Part shown: piece after piece, positions 61,712 to 64,000 of the stretch
Layout: each line of letters opens with the position of its first letter
Numbering within the stretch: position 1 is the stretch's first letter
Source: Acidobacteriota bacterium
Lineage (GTDB): Bacteria > Acidobacteriota > Terriglobia > Bryobacterales > Bryobacteraceae
Reading direction: 5' to 3'
NCBI GenBank assembly: GCA_018268935.1
Contig: JAFDVS010000026.1
Span: 162,208-226,207 of the forward strand
DNA length: 64,000 bases
Program-made: the position numbers and the translations under genes
The notes under the pieces: generated by a model
Database searches by the model: none
What the model was told of the DNA's origin: nothing
Seen by the model: the letters and a program-made list of their open reading frames with translations, nothing else

Positions 61712-62902
61712 ATGAACATCTCCCCCACGGATGTCGCCCAAAGGCTCAATGGCCATGATACGGAGGGAATTGTCACCAGTATTCGCGAATCGCTGGTGAG
61801 CTCCCCTGTCACCGCCTATTCGTCATCGGTGGATCAGTGGGAGCATACCAGGCCTCCAACTATTCTTGTCGTCGACAACGCCGACGTGAATCGCCGCCTC
61901 CTCAAAGCCATGCTCAAGAGTGAGCCTTACCGCATCATTGAGGCCTGCCGCGCGTCCGAAGCCATCATCGAACTCGAACGTCAGCCCGTCGACCTCATCA
62001 TCCTCGACCTCATGCTCCCTGAGGTGAACGGCGCCGATTTCTGCCGCTGGCTCAAGAACAACAAGAAAACCCAGCTCATTCCCGTCCTCATCATGACCAA
62101 CGTCATGGGCGCCGAGCACGAGATCCTGGGGATCTCCGCCGGCGCGGATGAATTCCTCTTTAAACCCCTCTCCCCCGCCTTGGTTCGTACCCGGATTCAG
62201 TCCCTCCTCCGGCACAAGGCCGCGGTGGATTCCCTCGAGGAAGCCGAAACCATCCTCTTCGCCCTGGCCCAGGCCGTCGAGCAGCGGGACAAGCAGACCG
62301 GCGACCATTGCCAGCGCCTGGCCACTTACAGCGTTGCCCTCGGCATGGCTCTCGGCCTCCCTCGCCCTGAGCTCGTCGCCCTCTACCGCGGCGGTTACCT
62401 CCACGACATCGGAAAGATCGCGGTCCCCGATTGCATCCTTTTCAAACGCGGTATGCTCACCGACGCCGAATGGGAAATCATGCGGTCCCATACGAACAAA
62501 GGCGAAGAGATCTGCCGCCCCATGAAGAGTCTCTCCCTCGTGCTGCCCATCATCCGCTCCCACCATGAGCGCTGGGACGGCAGTGGCTATCCGGACGGGC
62601 TCGTCGGCGAACAGATTCCGCTATTGGCTCGCATCCTCCAGACAGCCGACGTCTACGATGCCCTCACCAGTGAGCGGCCCTACAAGAAAGCTATGAGCCA
62701 CCAGGAAGCCCTCGCCATCATGAGCGAGGAATCCGCCAAAGGCTGGCGCGACCAGGCCCTGGTTTCCCTCTTCGAAGAGATGTGCACCCGCGCCCAAATG
62801 ACCCGCAGCAACCTGGCTCCCCCGCCCGAATGGCCCGATGCCAGTCCCATGCAAATCTCGCTCCATAACATGAGTAAAGCCCTCGTCAAGGAACGCGGTT
62901 AG
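61712..62902 (+). CDS. response regulator with HD-GYP phosphodiesterase domain
   Basis: 396 residues. An unstructured N-terminus (about 1-48) precedes a receiver domain (about 50-168) with phospho-acceptor Asp99 (LIILDLMLPEVNG) and Lys141 (LFKPLSP). The first acidic pocket reads V-V-D55-N56, with Asn where a second Asp is usual. The HD-GYP domain (about 178-350) has HDIGK (231-235) and HHERWDGSGYP (from 284), plus the TADVYDALTSERPYKKAMSH segment. All catalytic motifs for c-di-GMP hydrolysis are present. No partner histidine kinase is adjacent; regulation by phosphorylation is inferred. Confidence 0.9.
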   Translation: MNISPTDVAQRLNGHDTEGIVTSIRESLVSSPVTAYSSSVDQWEHTRPPTILVVDNADVNRRLLKAMLKSEPYRIIEACRASEAIIELERQPVDLIILDLMLPEVNGADFCRWLKNNKKTQLIPVLIMTNVMGAEHEILGISAGADEFLFKPLSPALVRTRIQSLLRHKAAVDSLEEAETILFALAQAVEQRDKQTGDHCQRLATYSVALGMALGLPRPELVALYRGGYLHDIGKIAVPDCILFKRGMLTDAEWEIMRSHTNKGEEICRPMKSLSLVLPIIRSHHERWDGSGYPDGLVGEQIPLLARILQTADVYDALTSERPYKKAMSHQEALAIMSEESAKGWRDQALVSLFEEMCTRAQMTRSNLAPPPEWPDASPMQISLHNMSKALVKERG

Positions 62903-62947
62903 CTTGACTTCGCCGGCACCCCTGTATACACTCCTCAACGCAGGGCT

Positions 62948-64000
62948 ATGCTTCGCACCATCCTCGCCTGCTTCTCAGCCACCCTTCCTCTGACCGGCCA
63001 GACTCCCGGCCCCGCCACCGATTTCTTCGAACGTAAGATCCGCCCCGTCCTCGCCGAAAAGTGCTACTCCTGCCACGCCTCCAAGGCAAAAATCTCCTTC
63101 GCCGGCCTCCAACTCGACACCCGCGATAAAGCCCTTCGCGGCGCCGATGCCGGCCCCGTCCTCATCCCCGGCAAGCCGCTGGAAAGCAAGCTCTACCAAG
63201 CCCTTCTGTATACAGGCCAGACGAAAATGCCGCCCACCGGCAAACTCTCCGATTCCACCATCGAAGACTTCCGCCTCTGGATTGAGCAAGGCGCAACCTG
63301 GCCCGCCGATGCACCGCAATCCGCCGCGGCCCCAGCCGGCCCCTCAAAACCCACACCCAATCACTGGGCCTGGAAGCCCGTCTCCAAACCCACGCCACCC
63401 TCAGTCCAAGACGCAGCTTGGCCCCTCGACCCCATCGACAACTTCCTCCTCCATAAGCTCGAACAAAACAACCTCCGCCCCGCCCCCGATGCCTCCCGCG
63501 AGCTCTGGCTCCGCCGCGTTACCCTCGATCTCACCGGCCTTCCCCCCACCATCCCCGACCAGGACCGCTTCCTGCACGACACCTCACCCGAAGCCTATTC
63601 CAAAGCCGTCGATCGCCTCCTCGAATCCCCAGCCTTCGGCGAGCGTTGGGGCCGCCACTGGCTCGATCAAACCTACTACGCCGACAACATCGAAATCGGC
63701 CGCCGCGTCCCTGCCCGCCATGCCTGGCGCTACCGCGACTACGTCATCGACTCCCTCCAGCGCGACGTCCCCTACAACCGCTTCCTCCTCGAGCAAATCG
63801 CCGGCGATCAACTCGACGCTGCCACCGCCCTCGAACAGCGCCGCAATATCGTCGCCACCGGCTTCCTTGCCCTCGGCCCCTGGCCCCTCGTCAACGCCGA
63901 CAAAGAGCAGCTCAAGATGGACGTCGTTGACCTCCAGGTGGACATGGTTGGCCGTACCACCCTCGGACTCACCATGGGCTGCGCCCGCTGCCACGACCAC
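62948..64000 (+). CDS. PSCyt1/DUF1549 planctomycete-type cytochrome protein (3' end off window)
   Basis: 351 codons from ATG 62948 to the edge with no stop. Signal peptide (about 1-18), then a PSCyt1 domain with C39-Y-S-C42-H43 and the family segments VLIPGKPLESKLYQALLYTG and GATWPADAP. A linker leads to a DUF1549 domain (PIDNFLLHKLEQNNLRPAPD, LRRVTLDLTGLPPTI, WGRHWLDQTYYADN) and a second haem motif C345-A-R-C348-H349 at the edge. These proteins usually end in DUF1553, which would lie outside. They are linked to extracellular polymer use in planctomycetes and acidobacteria, with unclear chemistry. Confidence 0.9.
   Translation, partial: MLRTILACFSATLPLTGQTPGPATDFFERKIRPVLAEKCYSCHASKAKISFAGLQLDTRDKALRGADAGPVLIPGKPLESKLYQALLYTGQTKMPPTGKLSDSTIEDFRLWIEQGATWPADAPQSAAAPAGPSKPTPNHWAWKPVSKPTPPSVQDAAWPLDPIDNFLLHKLEQNNLRPAPDASRELWLRRVTLDLTGLPPTIPDQDRFLHDTSPEAYSKAVDRLLESPAFGERWGRHWLDQTYYADNIEIGRRVPARHAWRYRDYVIDSLQRDVPYNRFLLEQIAGDQLDAATALEQRRNIVATGFLALGPWPLVNADKEQLKMDVVDLQVDMVGRTTLGLTMGCARCHDH

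Overview
The window reads as a gene-dense, GC-rich bacterial chromosome segment, most likely from an acidobacterium of the Solibacter/Bryobacter type. This placement is inferred from gene content. The main clues are three very large Oar-like TonB-dependent outer-membrane proteins with carboxypeptidase-regulatory N-domains, PEP-CTERM proteins, two proteins of the 'planctomycete-type' cytochrome/DUF1549 families, a Ser/Thr kinase with a beta-propeller paired with an ECF sigma factor, a hopanoid gene (hpnE), and many secreted hydrolases. There is no rRNA, CRISPR array, prophage or insertion sequence. One tRNA gene (Gln, CTG) is present.

Layout. 0-3.1 kb (minus): ATP-grasp / alpha-E / Anbu proteasome-like operon, running off the left edge. 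3.2-5.6 kb: a YtcJ-type amidohydrolase, a small unknown protein and YggX; then tRNA-Gln. 6-12.2 kb: an Oar-like receptor, an arylsulfotransferase-fold protein, a PEP-CTERM protein and a Tat-type cupin. 12.2-13.9 kb (minus): recX followed by recA. 13.9-16.4 kb: YtxH-like and DUF948-like envelope proteins, a PHP phosphatase that appears to start at CTG, and a LolA-like exported protein. 17.1-20.9 kb: overlapping xdhC-mocA-asmA operon behind a strongly structured intergenic region. 21.7-36.1 kb: a long co-directional block (5'-nucleotidase, sulfatase, Oar-like receptor, beta-lactamase-fold hydrolase, fused anthranilate synthase TrpE-TrpG, a Cys/His-rich membrane protein, a 35-residue microprotein, HpnE, a haem c protein).

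36.1-38 kb: a palindrome and promoter, a small basic ORF, a structured leader, and an ECF sigma / one-helix anti-sigma candidate / Spy-like cassette. 38-44.4 kb (minus): rpmE, heparinase-like lyase, subtilase, a Rho-independent terminator, and a FecR-like protein with Gly-Ala-Ala repeats. 44.5-52.6 kb: a TPR protein, an esterase, then a SAM-II-type riboswitch with an intrinsic terminator. The riboswitch controls an unknown 98-residue protein translationally coupled to a second YtcJ amidohydrolase, followed by a copper-type P1B ATPase, a ceramidase-like protein and a proline-rich microprotein. 52.5-64 kb: sigma/kinase pair (minus), PEP-CTERM protein, BNR-repeat protein, third Oar-like receptor (minus), HD-GYP response regulator, and a truncated PSCyt1/DUF1549 protein at the right edge.

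How it fits together. Most genes serve surface polymer scavenging: receptors, sulfatase, lyase, protease, esterases and amidohydrolases, with regulation by ECF sigma factors, a kinase and a c-di-GMP phosphodiesterase. The most notable signal is the SAM-II-like riboswitch at 46.53-46.66 kb. Its sequence supports a terminator/antiterminator switch placed in front of an uncharacterised gene pair rather than a recognisable methionine gene. Other unusual points are the CTG start, -10 motifs lying only a few bases from start codons, and several small membrane proteins of unknown role.
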